DNA of 38,791 bases from Candidatus Acidiflorens stordalenmirensis (GCA_003139995.1 PLIC01000084.1:1-38791); one strand, 5' to 3'; shown: positions 8,080-17,962, counted from the first letter of the stretch. Program-made: numbers and translations. The notes: generated by a model not told the origin, from the sequence alone.

Positions 8080-11000
8080 CTAGAACGTGATCCGCACTTC
8101 GAACTCGATTTGCCGCGGAGCCCCGTTCGCATACGTGCCCGAACCGGGCAGAACCCGGTCCAGCCGCGAAGTGCAGAAAGCGGTTGAGTTGCCGCAGTAT
8201 CCCGCCGAACTCGTGTTATTCAGCGAACTGCCCGGCGCGCCGTTCAGCACGCCGCTTAGCTGGTTCCCGGCGCCTCCGAAGTTAGCCCAGTTGAAAACGT
8301 TAAACACGGAGACATTCGGCTCCAGCTTCACCCGCTCCCCAACCTGGAACGGCCGGCTCAACCGCAAATCCATCGTCTTCAGCCAGGTCGCTTCCGCATA
8401 ATGCCCCGGCAGCGGTTGAATCAGAGGCGCATAAGCGCCCAGCGCAAGCAGTTGCTGCCCGGTAAACAATCCGCTATTCACCAGCACCTGGCCCGCCGGC
8501 GTCAACTGCCCGGCATACGTTCTGTTGTAAAACGCGATTGTCTTGGTCAAATCGCTGGTCGAGTATTTTCCCGTGCTTCCAATAAACGTTCCCGGCAAAA
8601 GATCGCCCACCGTGCCGTCGCCGGTGAGGTCGCTGCGGAAGATTTCCCCGGCCACTCCGCCCCCGTCCTGCTGCGGAATATAGGCGCTCAGCGGAAGCGG
8701 CGACGCCACGTGCGCGACCACCGAAAGCCGCAGCCCGTGCTGCAAATCCGCCGTCGGAATGAACGTAAGCTGGTGCCTCCGGTCCATCCCCGAGGCCCCC
8801 CAATACCCCAGATGCGGACGGTTGTAATCTTCCGCCACGTTCATCAGCGAATAATCTCCACCGCTGCCGTTCGGCTCCGCCAGATTGCTTTGATAGCGCG
8901 AGAGCGTGTACTGAATCGCCACTTCCAGCCGCCGCAAGCGGCGCATCGGGTTCTCTCCGCTGGCCGCGTGGTATGCCAGATGCACGCCTTCATACTTCGA
9001 CCGCCCGCTCGGAAAGTACATGACGTTGGAGCCCACTGTTGGATTGATCCCGCCGAACGCCGCTTGTTGCTTCCCTAACACCGAGCAGGGAAACGGTCCG
9101 CAGAACGCATTCGACGAATCCAGGCCATTGCGCGCGAAATCCGTGATGCTCGCTCCCGGCACGGCGTTCAGATAGCAAGTCACGGCAGCCTGCGAACTGC
9201 TGCCCACGAATGTCGCCGGGCCGCATCCCGCTGCCTTCACCGTGTTGGTGATCGCCGACAGCTCCGCCGCATAGGTATTGAGCGCGGGATTTGGATTGTC
9301 GGCGTTCGTCAGGTAGCGCACGTCTCCCACGTGATTGGTGTCGATGCCCAGCGGAAACTGCGTGCCGATTTCACGCACATAGTCGAGGGAGAACATGCCG
9401 CGTTCCCCGATCTGGTGTTGAATTCCAAATGACATGTGCAACACGCGGGGCGTCTTGAAGCCGGGCGCGAGCAGGCCGCCGAAATTCGCCACGCTGTTCG
9501 TCAGCGAGTACATATTCGGCCCGCCCGTCACCGCCGACTGCGCCGCCATGAACTGCGTCTGCAGATCTTGAACCGCCGTGGCAACCGTCCCGATCGGCTG
9601 CCCGCAAATCTGCGTCGCGATATCAAGCCCTTCGCTTTGAGTCACCACCGATCCGTCCGGAAACAGCACCGAACCCGTCGGACACAGCGTCAGGCTGCGG
9701 TTGTATTGACCGTTCGACAAACGGTTGATGCGGTCCTGATACGTATTCTGCAGCAGGAAATTGTCGTAGAACAATCCGCCGCTCGCCCGCACCACCGTCC
9801 GCCCACTGTGTCCCGGATCCCACGCCACACCCACTTGCGGAGCAAAATTGAAGTCCGGCTGGTTCGCGCTCTGGCTGAGCGACTGGTATGCATTCAGACC
9901 TTCCTGCCGAAGCAAACCGAATTGATCGAGAATCCAACCGCTCGTGCATGGCGGAGCCTTCACGATCTTCGGGTTGATCGCCGAACATGGCGCCGGCGGC
10001 ACGTCGCTGTCCGTGCGCCCGGTGTCGCGCACATAATTCACGCCAAAGCTGATGTTCACGCTCGGAAACAGGTTGAGCGTGTCGCCCACATACCCCTCGA
10101 TGCGCGTGTCGAAGTGTCCGCCGCTCGACCGGTTGAACGCCGAGTTCTCGCTGAAATTTCCCAGCCCGTTGAAAATCGTGACCGTGCCCACGGGATAGTC
10201 CAGCGGATTGTCCGCCGACAGGCCCGGGTTGCCATTAATGGCAGTAATCACGTCCAGTCCATTCGAACTGGTCACCGACGGCCCATAATTTCCCGGCGAA
10301 TAAAAATCTCCCTGTGCGATGCGATGAATCGCTCCCCCGAAGCGAATTGTGTGATTCATCTTATAGATCGTGCTGCTGTCGTAGCGCCCGAACAGATCGC
10401 GCTGAATCGTCTGCCGCGGACCGGCCACGCTCGGCCCCAGTCCATACGATCCAATCTGCATGTGGAACGGCGCCGGCTCCGAATCGGCCAGGTCGGGATT
10501 GATCGCGTTCACCATCTTCTGATAGCCGAAGCGCGCGCTGTTCACAAACCGCCCCCGGTCCCAATCCATCCCAAAAACCGCAGCCGGAACGTTCAGTTGA
10601 TTGCGGAAATTCGACTGGCTGTCCGGAGGCCCAATCTCGTTCGCGTTGTCGTAGCTCAGCCGGACAAACCACTTCATGTTTTCGCTGACGTCATAATCCA
10701 GCCGCGCCGTCAGCATGTTTTCGCGGAAATAAGCGCTCTGCAAGCTGGTCTGGTTGGGAGCGGGGAATCCGTACATCGCCGGCAAAAAACCATCCTGCTT
10801 CGTGCGTTCTCCGCCGATAAATAGAAATGCCTTGTCCTTGATCACCGCGCCGCCGGCCCCAAATCCATACTGCTGCCGGCTATAGTCACTATCCCCTGAC
10901 GGAAACCCTGCGAGGCCGGCGCTCTGGTCCTGCAGATTTCCAGACAGATTGCCGTGCCATTCATCTCCGCCCGCGCGCGTCGTAACCCGCACCGCGCCGG

Positions 11001-11706
11001 TTGCGTTGAGCGACTGAAACACTTCCGGCGTGACCCGCGAGACGGTCACTTCGCGCACCGCTTCCGCTGGCAGATTCATTGTGGATGCGCCCCGGGTCTC
11101 ATCCATCGCCTCGACTTCGTCAATGTCGTAGTGCGTCGTTCGTCCCGATTGGCTCTCGATCGAGAGCGATTCGATCCCGCTCTTGCCCGGACCAAAAATT
11201 CTTCCATCCACCGCCTGCACACCCGGCTCAAGCTGCCCCGCATTCAGGTAGTTCCGCCCGCCAATCGGGAGCCTGTCGCTGACCTCGCCATCGAACTTGC
11301 TCTCCAACCGCACTGGCCCGGGATTGATCCATTCCAGCTTGAAATCCGCCGTGGCGGCCGCTCCCACCGCCACGTTCACGCTGATCTCTACCGGCGCCAT
11401 GTCCCGGCCTTCCACGCGCACCACATAAGCGCCCGGCGGCAGCGCTTCGGTAACGTAGGCCCCGTCCTTGCCGGTGCGCGTCACGCCGCTGGCGTCGGTG
11501 GCCGCCGAGCTGTACAAAACCCGCGCCTTTTCCACGGGGGTGCCGCTGTCATCCCGAACCGTGCCTTGAATCGTGCCGGTTGTCGGATTTTCCTGGGTCA
11601 TTTCTTGCTCCTGCGCCCACAACGAAACCGTGAACGCAACAACCACGAGGAGCAATAGGGCAATGGGCAGAGAACGACGAATATGCAAGCCAGAGCAATC
11701 GAACAA
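8080..11706 (-). CDS. Oar-like TonB-dependent receptor with carboxypeptidase-regulatory domain
   Basis: About 1208 residues. I start it at TTG 11706 because AGGAG (11716-11720) lies 9 bases upstream; a second TTG ten codons further up has no such site. A signal peptide (RRSLPIALLLLVVVAF) precedes a carboxypeptidase-regulatory domain ('GTIQGTVRDDSGTPVEKARV'...'PPGAYVVRVEG'), a plug-like domain ('LPIGGRNYLNAGQLEPGVQ', 'NATGAVRVTTRAGGDEWHGN') and a large barrel ending in '...EFEVRITF' with the terminal Phe expected of barrel proteins. This architecture is greatly expanded in Acidobacteria and is thought to import or bind large organic substrates at the outer membrane. The substrate is unknown. 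It is divergent from, and paralogous to, the receptor at 12416. Confidence 0.92.
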   Translation of the reverse strand: MFDCSGLHIRRSLPIALLLLVVVAFTVSLWAQEQEMTQENPTTGTIQGTVRDDSGTPVEKARVLYSSAATDASGVTRTGKDGAYVTEALPPGAYVVRVEGRDMAPVEISVNVAVGAAATADFKLEWINPGPVRLESKFDGEVSDRLPIGGRNYLNAGQLEPGVQAVDGRIFGPGKSGIESLSIESQSGRTTHYDIDEVEAMDETRGASTMNLPAEAVREVTVSRVTPEVFQSLNATGAVRVTTRAGGDEWHGNLSGNLQDQSAGLAGFPSGDSDYSRQQYGFGAGGAVIKDKAFLFIGGERTKQDGFLPAMYGFPAPNQTSLQSAYFRENMLTARLDYDVSENMKWFVRLSYDNANEIGPPDSQSNFRNQLNVPAAVFGMDWDRGRFVNSARFGYQKMVNAINPDLADSEPAPFHMQIGSYGLGPSVAGPRQTIQRDLFGRYDSSTIYKMNHTIRFGGAIHRIAQGDFYSPGNYGPSVTSSNGLDVITAINGNPGLSADNPLDYPVGTVTIFNGLGNFSENSAFNRSSGGHFDTRIEGYVGDTLNLFPSVNISFGVNYVRDTGRTDSDVPPAPCSAINPKIVKAPPCTSGWILDQFGLLRQEGLNAYQSLSQSANQPDFNFAPQVGVAWDPGHSGRTVVRASGGLFYDNFLLQNTYQDRINRLSNGQYNRSLTLCPTGSVLFPDGSVVTQSEGLDIATQICGQPIGTVATAVQDLQTQFMAAQSAVTGGPNMYSLTNSVANFGGLLAPGFKTPRVLHMSFGIQHQIGERGMFSLDYVREIGTQFPLGIDTNHVGDVRYLTNADNPNPALNTYAAELSAITNTVKAAGCGPATFVGSSSQAAVTCYLNAVPGASITDFARNGLDSSNAFCGPFPCSVLGKQQAAFGGINPTVGSNVMYFPSGRSKYEGVHLAYHAASGENPMRRLRRLEVAIQYTLSRYQSNLAEPNGSGGDYSLMNVAEDYNRPHLGYWGASGMDRRHQLTFIPTADLQHGLRLSVVAHVASPLPLSAYIPQQDGGGVAGEIFRSDLTGDGTVGDLLPGTFIGSTGKYSTSDLTKTIAFYNRTYAGQLTPAGQVLVNSGLFTGQQLLALGAYAPLIQPLPGHYAEATWLKTMDLRLSRPFQVGERVKLEPNVSVFNVFNWANFGGAGNQLSGVLNGAPGSSLNNTSSAGYCGNSTAFCTSRLDRVLPGSGTYANGAPRQIEFEVRITF

Positions 11707-12415
11707 AGTGCCACTCTCCTGGGGGCAGAACCTCAAGTAGAACCTGAAAGCGGTTCCGCGTCTAAGGATCTAGTTTTCCACTGCAATGATTTTCTACTGA
11801 AATCGAATAGAACAGTCTACTAGATGCGCCCACTTCCACGGCACGATGTACGAGTTTTTCGTGCAAGCTGGCAATCCGCAGTCCCAACCATTTCCGGCTG
11901 CTTCTCGGAGCACAACAAATTAAGGAACCGGAAAGCCCGGCTCTCCTTGAGAGCTTGCCTGCAGTCCGACTCGTAACGTGAACTTGATCCGCATCGACTC
12001 CCCCGGTTGATGATCCAAGAATGAAGCTGACCCGATCAAACTTCGGCGCTCAGCCAGTTGTTCCGTTCCCGTCGCCATCCATTTTTTCATAACGGCAAAT
12101 ACAGTATTCGGTATTTGCAATGCCTGAGTGGCAAAACAATACGGGTTGATTACGGGGCGAATTTAATGTAAATAGTTGAAAACAAATATAGCTAAGCGAA
12201 TCATCCACATCGTCTCAACCCTGGCCGAAAAATTGCTACATTTCGGCCCTAGAGAAGGTAGTGTGTCTACTTGATCCGTCTTTCGACGTTGCATAGGCTT
12301 GCTGTGGCGAAACATCGGACCCAGGTTCTCCCGTCGCCTAAGCTGCCACCACGTTTCGCTTAGGGAAGTGGTTCGATTTGCAGCAAGAACGAGTTCTGAA
12401 AGGACAACATTTGTT
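11707..12415. other. Divergent regulatory gap between the two receptor genes
   Basis: About 700 bp serve two outward-facing genes. It is AT-richer than its surroundings between about 12080 and 12220. It holds an inverted repeat at 12095-12118. I found no well-spaced -35/-10 pair I would defend. A minus-strand frame at 11920-12120 ends '...MRIKFTLRVGLQ', faintly like a receptor C-terminus, and may be a remnant. Confidence 0.4.
12095..12118. repeat. Inverted repeat in the receptor intergenic region
   Basis: GCAAATAC (12095-12102) and GTATTTGC (12111-12118) are exact reverse complements with an 8-base centre. It could be a regulator site or a cruciform. It lies about 300 bp upstream of the plus-strand receptor. 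Confidence 0.35.
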
Positions 12416-15400
12416 ATGAATATTCCGAAAGGAAGGTGGACGATGTTGAATCTCAGCTCTCCTCGACGCGGCACACGATTTGTCCTGCGGGCATTCATCA
12501 CCTCTTTTTTTGTACTGCTATTCTCAGCTATGGCACTGGCCCAGGCCACAGTCGGCACGGGCAGCATCGTTGGCACAGTCAGCGATCCCAGCGGAGCCGT
12601 GCTTAGCGGCGCCAAGGTTACTATCACCCATACCGCTACGGGGCAGGCCCTCAGTCTAACGACAAATTCTTCCGGGGCATTCAACTCGGGCGCGCTTAAC
12701 CCCGGCGACTACAGGGTACAGGCTTCCGCCAAGGGTTTTAGTACGGCCAGCGAAGTCATAACCGTGCAGGTCGGTAGCACTGCGACCTTCAATCCCAAGC
12801 TGCAAGTCGGTAAGGAAAGTCAAGTGATCGAGGTGCAGGCCAGCGCAATTCAGGTCAACACCGAGCAGGCGGAGGTGCAGGGTGTCCTAACACACACCCA
12901 GATCGAGAATTTGCCCGTCAATGGCCGCAACTTCCTCGATCTCGCGCAGCTCGAACCCGGTGTTCAGATTCAGGACGGCGCGAATTTTGACCCGACCAAA
13001 GTCGGCTACTCTTCGATCTCGTTCGGCAGCCGTTTTGGCCGCACCGCCCGCATCAACGTCGATGGCGTGGATGTTAGCGACGAGACTGTCGGCACCACGA
13101 CCGAAGATATTCCTGCCAGTTCGATTCAGGAGTTCTCGCTGGCGCAGTCCAGTTTGGATCTCTCGAACGATTTGACTTCGTCCGGCGCCGTTAACGTGAC
13201 CACAAAGTCGGGCACCAACGCGTATCATGGCGAAGCCTTCGGGTTCTACCGCGACAGCTCTGTCGGAGGGGCGGGCCTGCCGTCACCTGAAGACCCCGTG
13301 ACACTCAAGGCAATCCCGACGCCGTATCAGCGCAACCAGGAAGGCGCGAATCTCGGTGGTCCGTTCATTAAGGACAAGATGTTCTTCTTCATGGACGGCG
13401 AGCGTACCCTGCAACACCTGGCCGCACCGGTCCTGGAAGGGAGTTCGCTCGATTCCTATTCCGGAACCTTCCCGGCTCCTTTTAAGGAGGAGGAGTTGAC
13501 GGGCCGCTTGGATTATTCCCTGACCAAGACAGCCCGTTTGTTTTATCGCTACAACTATTTCCAGAACAAGGTCTACGCGACCTTCTACCCTTCAAGTTTC
13601 CAGGTTTACCAAAACAAGGATTACACGCGGAACGATGTAGTGGGCTTGGACTTCAATACTGGCAGCTTCACCCACACCATCCGCTTCTCATACCTGAAGT
13701 TCCAGAACGAGATTCAGGACGCCACGCGGGGATCGGGTCTGCCCTTCGCCGATTTTCCGGTCAGCATCAACATCGGAAGCTTCACGGTAGGTCCGAATTT
13801 GCTGGCGCCTCAAAGCACCCCGCAAAGCGATCACCAGATCAAGTATGATGGCAGCAAGATTCTTGGCAAGCACATCATTCGCTTCGGTGTTGGTTGGAAC
13901 CACATTCAGGGCGGGGGCTTTGCCAGCTTCTTTAAGATCGATCCGCAGGTGTACGGCGGCCCCGGTTTCTATTGCCAACCTGGCAGCGGCGGCTACACTT
14001 CCGCAACTTGCCCGAATGGCCCCGATGGGACGCCGGCTTCCAATCCACTCGATTACTTTAACGTGGAGACTGTCGTCGGAAACGGACAGGGCTTCTCGAC
14101 CACAGCGCCTGCGTTCGGGTTCCCCGCCGGCGGCTTGGGTCCAGACAACCGGATGTCTCTATATTTTGGCGACTCCTGGAAGATCCGGAAGAATCTGACC
14201 TTCGCCGCGGGCTTGCGTTGGGAACGCGACACGGGCAGACTCGACAGCGATTTGGGAGCCATTGCGGCGTTGAACACTGCCAACCCCGGATACGGAAATC
14301 CGGTGCATCAGCCCAACAAGAACTTTGCTCCGCAGGCGGGATTCGTCTGGGACCCGAAAGGCGATGGTAGGACCAGCATTCGCGCGGGCATCGGGCTGTA
14401 CTACGAGAACGTGATCTGGAACAACGTTCTCTTTGACCGGCCCGAGCGCGAGCCGACCGGCGCGTTCCTGAGTTATCCCGCAGCTTGCTATAATGCCGGT
14501 CCGCTTCAGGTTCTTGTTCCATCCGGAAGCATATCCGTGGGAACGGACCCGGCGACGGGCGTAAATTACTGCGCGGAGACCTTCGGCCAGGCAGGCGCCG
14601 GCCTCGCAGCATTTGAGGCTACGTATCAGGCCGACACGCCGTTCAGCCTCACGGCACAAAACCCGGGTTACATTGGCACGATTCTGGCCGCGGGTGTCAA
14701 CGAAGGTGCGAATATGTTCGCGCCCAACTACGTGAGCCCGCGCTCGGTGCAGATGAACTTCGGAATCCAGCGTGAAATCCACCACGGATTGGTTTTCAGC
14801 GCGGACTACTTGCGAAACGTGGAAACCCACGCCCTGCTCGGTATCGATCTCAACCATACCGGCGCAGCGCGGTCATTCAACCTAGCCGGGGCGCAGGCCG
14901 CCATCGCAGCGACCGAAACTGCCTGCGGCCATCCGGGCGACCTGCCGGGTACCATTGCTGACTGCTCTGCAGTAAACGGTCCTGGAGCCGGTGCCACCAT
15001 CTCAAACTTTGCCGGCAACGGCCTGGGATCTCCGGGGGACATTGGAGAGTCCTGTTTTGCTGCTTTCGGCTATCCCTGCGCCTTTCCCGGTACCAATCCC
15101 GGTCCCAATAATAATTTCCAGTACGGCGCGATGAACATGCTGGAGCCGATTAGCCGTTCGGTGTTCAACGCCCTGCAGATGACAATCAAGCAGAACGTTG
15201 TGAACCCGATGCGGGGACTGAAGTCGTCAAACTTCCAGATCTCCTACCAACTTTCGCGCTTTATCAACCCCGTGGCGGCCCAAGGCGACTACGCGCCGTC
15301 GAATCCGGTGGCCTCCAACGATCAGGACTTCGTTCTAGGAGCTGCGGACAACGATCACCCGCTCAGGTACATGGGGCCGTCGCTGCTCGACCGCACGCAT

Positions 15401-16060
15401 CAAATCTCATTCGGCGGGTCCTTTGAAGTGCCCTATGGCTTCCACTTTGGGATCATAGCTCACTTTTACAGCCCGCTCGCCAGCCCGGTAATCGTCGGGG
15501 ACACGGGCACCGGGGGACAGATCTTCCAGACGGACTTCACGGGAAGTGGCGTCTGGAGCGACCCGATGCCCGGCACGAAGAATGGGGCGTTCATGCGCAG
15601 CTACGGTGTCAGCGGACTGAACGCAGCCATCAACAACTACAACGCGACCGTGGCCAATCAGGCGACACCAGCGGGACAGGTTCTCATCAGCAACAACCTG
15701 TTCAACTTGCAGCAGTTGCAACAAATTGGCGCGGTTGCTCCGACGCTGCTTCCGGCTCAGGCCAACCAGCTACCGTTTCCATGGCTCAGGGCCTTCGATT
15801 TCAACGCGAGCTGGGTTTACCGTATCCATGAGCGGTTCACCCTTGAACCGCGCGTTGGTATTTACAACATCTTCAACTTCTCCAACTTTAACCTTCCGCC
15901 AGGCGCGATGACCGGTTGGGTCGACGAGGGAAGCGGCTCGATTAACAGCTCTCCCAAAGGAACCCCGACTGCGAATACGTTCCGCGTCGGAGCGGGAACC
16001 GGCGTGTTCGGTTTGGGCGCGCCCCGGACGATGGAGTGGGGTATGCGTCTGACCTTCTAG
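12416..16060 (+). CDS. Oar-like TonB-dependent receptor with carboxypeptidase-regulatory domain
   Basis: 1214 residues from ATG 12416. ATG 12443, nine codons later, has AAAGGAAGG six bases upstream and is equally possible. A signal peptide ending in 'AMALAQA' is followed by a carboxypeptidase-regulatory domain ('GSIVGTVSDPSGAVLSGAKV'...'NPGDYRVQASAKGF'), a plug-like domain ('IENLPVNGRNFLDLAQLEPG', 'SSGAVNVTTKSGTNAYHGE') and a barrel whose last residues are 'RTMEWGMRLTF'. It shares local motifs throughout with the product of 8080-11706 (for example 'TPAGQVL', 'LEPRVGIYNIFNFSNF'), so the two are divergently arranged paralogs. It probably acts at the outer membrane in uptake of large organic compounds, by analogy. 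A strong terminator follows. Confidence 0.93.
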   Translation: MNIPKGRWTMLNLSSPRRGTRFVLRAFITSFFVLLFSAMALAQATVGTGSIVGTVSDPSGAVLSGAKVTITHTATGQALSLTTNSSGAFNSGALNPGDYRVQASAKGFSTASEVITVQVGSTATFNPKLQVGKESQVIEVQASAIQVNTEQAEVQGVLTHTQIENLPVNGRNFLDLAQLEPGVQIQDGANFDPTKVGYSSISFGSRFGRTARINVDGVDVSDETVGTTTEDIPASSIQEFSLAQSSLDLSNDLTSSGAVNVTTKSGTNAYHGEAFGFYRDSSVGGAGLPSPEDPVTLKAIPTPYQRNQEGANLGGPFIKDKMFFFMDGERTLQHLAAPVLEGSSLDSYSGTFPAPFKEEELTGRLDYSLTKTARLFYRYNYFQNKVYATFYPSSFQVYQNKDYTRNDVVGLDFNTGSFTHTIRFSYLKFQNEIQDATRGSGLPFADFPVSINIGSFTVGPNLLAPQSTPQSDHQIKYDGSKILGKHIIRFGVGWNHIQGGGFASFFKIDPQVYGGPGFYCQPGSGGYTSATCPNGPDGTPASNPLDYFNVETVVGNGQGFSTTAPAFGFPAGGLGPDNRMSLYFGDSWKIRKNLTFAAGLRWERDTGRLDSDLGAIAALNTANPGYGNPVHQPNKNFAPQAGFVWDPKGDGRTSIRAGIGLYYENVIWNNVLFDRPEREPTGAFLSYPAACYNAGPLQVLVPSGSISVGTDPATGVNYCAETFGQAGAGLAAFEATYQADTPFSLTAQNPGYIGTILAAGVNEGANMFAPNYVSPRSVQMNFGIQREIHHGLVFSADYLRNVETHALLGIDLNHTGAARSFNLAGAQAAIAATETACGHPGDLPGTIADCSAVNGPGAGATISNFAGNGLGSPGDIGESCFAAFGYPCAFPGTNPGPNNNFQYGAMNMLEPISRSVFNALQMTIKQNVVNPMRGLKSSNFQISYQLSRFINPVAAQGDYAPSNPVASNDQDFVLGAADNDHPLRYMGPSLLDRTHQISFGGSFEVPYGFHFGIIAHFYSPLASPVIVGDTGTGGQIFQTDFTGSGVWSDPMPGTKNGAFMRSYGVSGLNAAINNYNATVANQATPAGQVLISNNLFNLQQLQQIGAVAPTLLPAQANQLPFPWLRAFDFNASWVYRIHERFTLEPRVGIYNIFNFSNFNLPPGAMTGWVDEGSGSINSSPKGTPTANTFRVGAGTGVFGLGAPRTMEWGMRLTF

Positions 16061-16082
16061 ACACTGCTGCAAACTGCATTTC

Positions 16083-16118
16083 GAGCCACCAGTCCCAGAC
16101 TGGTGGCTCATTTTTTTT
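16083..16118 (+). terminator. Strong intrinsic terminator after the receptor gene
   Basis: GAGCCACCAGT (16083-16093) pairs perfectly with ACTGGTGGCTC (16099-16109), followed by A and eight T residues (16111-16118). It lies 23 bp after the stop codon. Confidence 0.95.
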
Positions 16119-16171
16119 GAAATGGATCGGCATTCGATCGAGAGGCGTCCCCAGGCACTTAGCGCGCCGTG

Positions 16172-16204
16172 GCGGCGCGGCTGAAAGCCGCGCCCTTTCA
16201 AAGC
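16172..16204. repeat. Palindromic repeat, family 2 (GGCTGAAAGCC type)
   Basis: GGCGCGGCT-GAA-AGCCGCGCC is followed by CTTTCAAAGC. The same layout, a short palindrome around GAA/TAAA and then CC(C)TTTCAAAGC, occurs at 36467-36494, and related forms occur at 22357, 22394, 37214 and 38739. Confidence 0.6.
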
Positions 16205-16225
16205 AGGCTTCACGAATAATGCGGG

Positions 16226-17164
16226 TTAGAACGTCCCCTTGTGCGTGTAGTACCCGGCGCGATAGTGCGACTGGTAAGGACCGCCGGGCGGGGTGTTCGT
16301 CAGGTCCACACGCAGTTGGCGGAATTCCGAATTCGAATAGCGCTCGGAGGGATAGTACGCCAGCAGATACTGCGTCCGCAGTTCGTCGCCGATCTGGCGG
16401 AAGGCGTCGTCCAGTTGCGCGAGCGACGTGGCGTAATAATACTTGCCGCCCGTGTCGGCTGAGATCTGAATCAGCGCGTGCTCGCCGCCCGTGTCTCGCC
16501 CCGCGCTCGCTTCGATGGGCACGATGATGATGCTGTAAATAATCGCTTCCGACTCCTGGGCCGCGCGCAATGCCTGTTTGTAGTTCATCTGGCTCATCGT
16601 GTCATCGCCGTCGGTGATCAGCACCATCACCTTTCTTCCCTGCCGCCGGCCGAGCGCTTGCGACCCCAGAAAAATCGCGTCGTAAAGCGCCGTCGCCGCA
16701 CCATTGCGCACCCGGTCGATGCCGGCGTCGATCTTTTTCAAATCGGACGTGAACGGCACCACCTCGCTCACTTCCTCGCTGAACTTATACAAAGCCATTC
16801 CGTCTTGCGGCCGCACAATCGCGTGCGCAAACTTGCGCGCCGAGGTCAGCTCCAGCGGAAGATCTTTTCTGGTGCTCAGGCTCGTATCTACCGCCAGTAC
16901 AATCGACAGCGGCAGCGCCGATTCCCGGCTGAAGATCGCGATCCTCTGCTCTTTGCCGTCTTCCTTCAGCAGAAAATTTTCTTTCTGCAGATTCGCCACC
17001 GGAGCCCCACGCGCATCCGTCACCGTCACGAATACGTTCACCAGCTTCACGTCGACCTTGATCGTGGTTTCCGGTTCCTCCGCCATCAACCCGGCGCTGG
17101 TGCAAAGGATCGCGAGAAAAATCAATAAGGCCTGTCGGGTTCGCTTCATTCGAGAGTCAGTCAT
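16226..17164 (-). CDS. Acidobacterial VWFA-related domain protein, secreted
   Basis: 312 residues from ATG 17164, or 307 from ATG 17149. The first overlaps the end of the moaD-moaE gene, which suggests translational coupling; neither has a clear ribosome site. A signal peptide ('QALLIFLAILCTSAGLMA') is followed by a short beta domain ('VDVKLVNVFVTVTDARG', 'NFLLKEDGKEQRI') typical of VWFA-related acidobacterial proteins. A von Willebrand A domain then shows the MIDAS metal site 'AVDTSLS' (DxSxS) and 'ITDGDD'. Such proteins bind other proteins through a metal-dependent adhesion site outside the cytoplasm. No partner is evident here; the molybdopterin neighbour has no obvious functional link. 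Confidence 0.88.
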   Translation of the reverse strand: MTDSRMKRTRQALLIFLAILCTSAGLMAEEPETTIKVDVKLVNVFVTVTDARGAPVANLQKENFLLKEDGKEQRIAIFSRESALPLSIVLAVDTSLSTRKDLPLELTSARKFAHAIVRPQDGMALYKFSEEVSEVVPFTSDLKKIDAGIDRVRNGAATALYDAIFLGSQALGRRQGRKVMVLITDGDDTMSQMNYKQALRAAQESEAIIYSIIIVPIEASAGRDTGGEHALIQISADTGGKYYYATSLAQLDDAFRQIGDELRTQYLLAYYPSERYSNSEFRQLRVDLTNTPPGGPYQSHYRAGYYTHKGTF

Positions 17165-17924
17165 TTGGATGCAGGCTGCCCCCCGCTGTGCCTCCCGGCG
17201 ATCGAATTTCTTCGGGAAATGGCTCCCCGCCGGCCCACGCCGCTCCATCTTCAAAGTATTCTTTCTTCCAGATCGGCACCGTCTTCTTCAGCGTGTCAAT
17301 GATCCACCGGCAAGCCTCAAAAGCCGCGCCCCGATGCGCCGCAGCCACCGCGATCAGCACGCTCGTCTCCCCAATCTCGAGCCGGCCCAGCCGGTGGACG
17401 ATCGACGCTCCCCGTACCCCAAAACGCGCCCGCGCCTCCGCCGCCAGAGATTCCATCTGCTTCAGCGCCATCGCTTCATAGGCTTCGTAGTCCAGATAAA
17501 GCGTGCGCCGCCCACGCGTGTTGTCTCGCACCACGCCGTCGAAAATCACCACCGCGCCATCCGCCGGCCGCTTCAATCGCCCAGCCACAGCCTCCGTATC
17601 AATGCGCTCACGGACGATCCGGACTTCGCCCCGAGCTTCGCCCCGAGCTTCGTCCCGAAGTTCGCCGCCGCCTTCCGCCAACCCGCCGCTCACCGGCGGC
17701 AATAGCCCGACTTCATCGCCCTCTCGCAACGCCTGGTCTGCTCCCGCATATTCTCGATTCACCGAAATCGCCAGCGACGGCGCCATCGCTTCCAACCGCG
17801 GAGCCTCTCGCGCATAGTGGAAGATAACGTCCCGCACTCGCGCCCCTTGCGGCAGATCAACCGTCTCGCTCGACCGTCCGACCACGTCCTTTAATACGCC
17901 AAAAAAAAGCACGCCAATCTTCAT
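17157..17924 (-). CDS. MoaD-MoaE fusion, molybdopterin synthase
   Basis: 255 residues that join both molybdopterin synthase subunits. Residues 1-81 are MoaD, a ubiquitin-like sulfur carrier ending in 'PPVSGG' (Gly80-Gly81). A charged linker (82-102, 'RDEARGEARGE') follows, then MoaE (about 103-250) with the 'HRLG' motif (177-180), 'AAAHRGAAFEAC' and the active-site lysines in 'KKTVPIWKKEYFEDG' (Lys214, Lys221). The enzyme adds two sulfurs to cyclic pyranopterin monophosphate in molybdenum cofactor synthesis. The MoaD Gly-Gly must end in a free carboxylate to be thiocarboxylated, so this fusion probably needs cleavage after Gly81, as proposed for MoaX-type fusions. No other moa genes are in the window. 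Confidence 0.93.
   Translation of the reverse strand: MKIGVLFFGVLKDVVGRSSETVDLPQGARVRDVIFHYAREAPRLEAMAPSLAISVNREYAGADQALREGDEVGLLPPVSGGLAEGGGELRDEARGEARGEVRIVRERIDTEAVAGRLKRPADGAVVIFDGVVRDNTRGRRTLYLDYEAYEAMALKQMESLAAEARARFGVRGASIVHRLGRLEIGETSVLIAVAAAHRGAAFEACRWIIDTLKKTVPIWKKEYFEDGAAWAGGEPFPEEIRSPGGTAGGSLHPND
17624..17659. repeat. 12-bp tandem repeat in the MoaD-MoaE linker
   Basis: Three head-to-tail units of CTTCGCCCCGAG (the third with two changes) encode the RGEA-type charged linker. Expansion or contraction by whole units would keep the frame. Confidence 0.8.
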
Positions 17925-17935
17925 CGCAACTCCCT

Positions 17936-17962
17936 GTAAAGACGCGGTTTGTCGCGTCTCCC
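17936..17962 (+). repeat. REP-like palindrome, family 1 (copy b)
   Basis: GTAAAGACGCGGTTTGTCGCGTCTC, a degenerate copy, sits just upstream of the moaD-moaE start codon. The rest of the gap to about 18120 shows nothing I can name. Confidence 0.65.

Noticed and set aside
9436-10824. A 462-codon open frame on the plus strand opposite the receptor gene
   Set aside because: The composition (very high Arg and His) and lack of any domain show it is the antisense shadow of the receptor.
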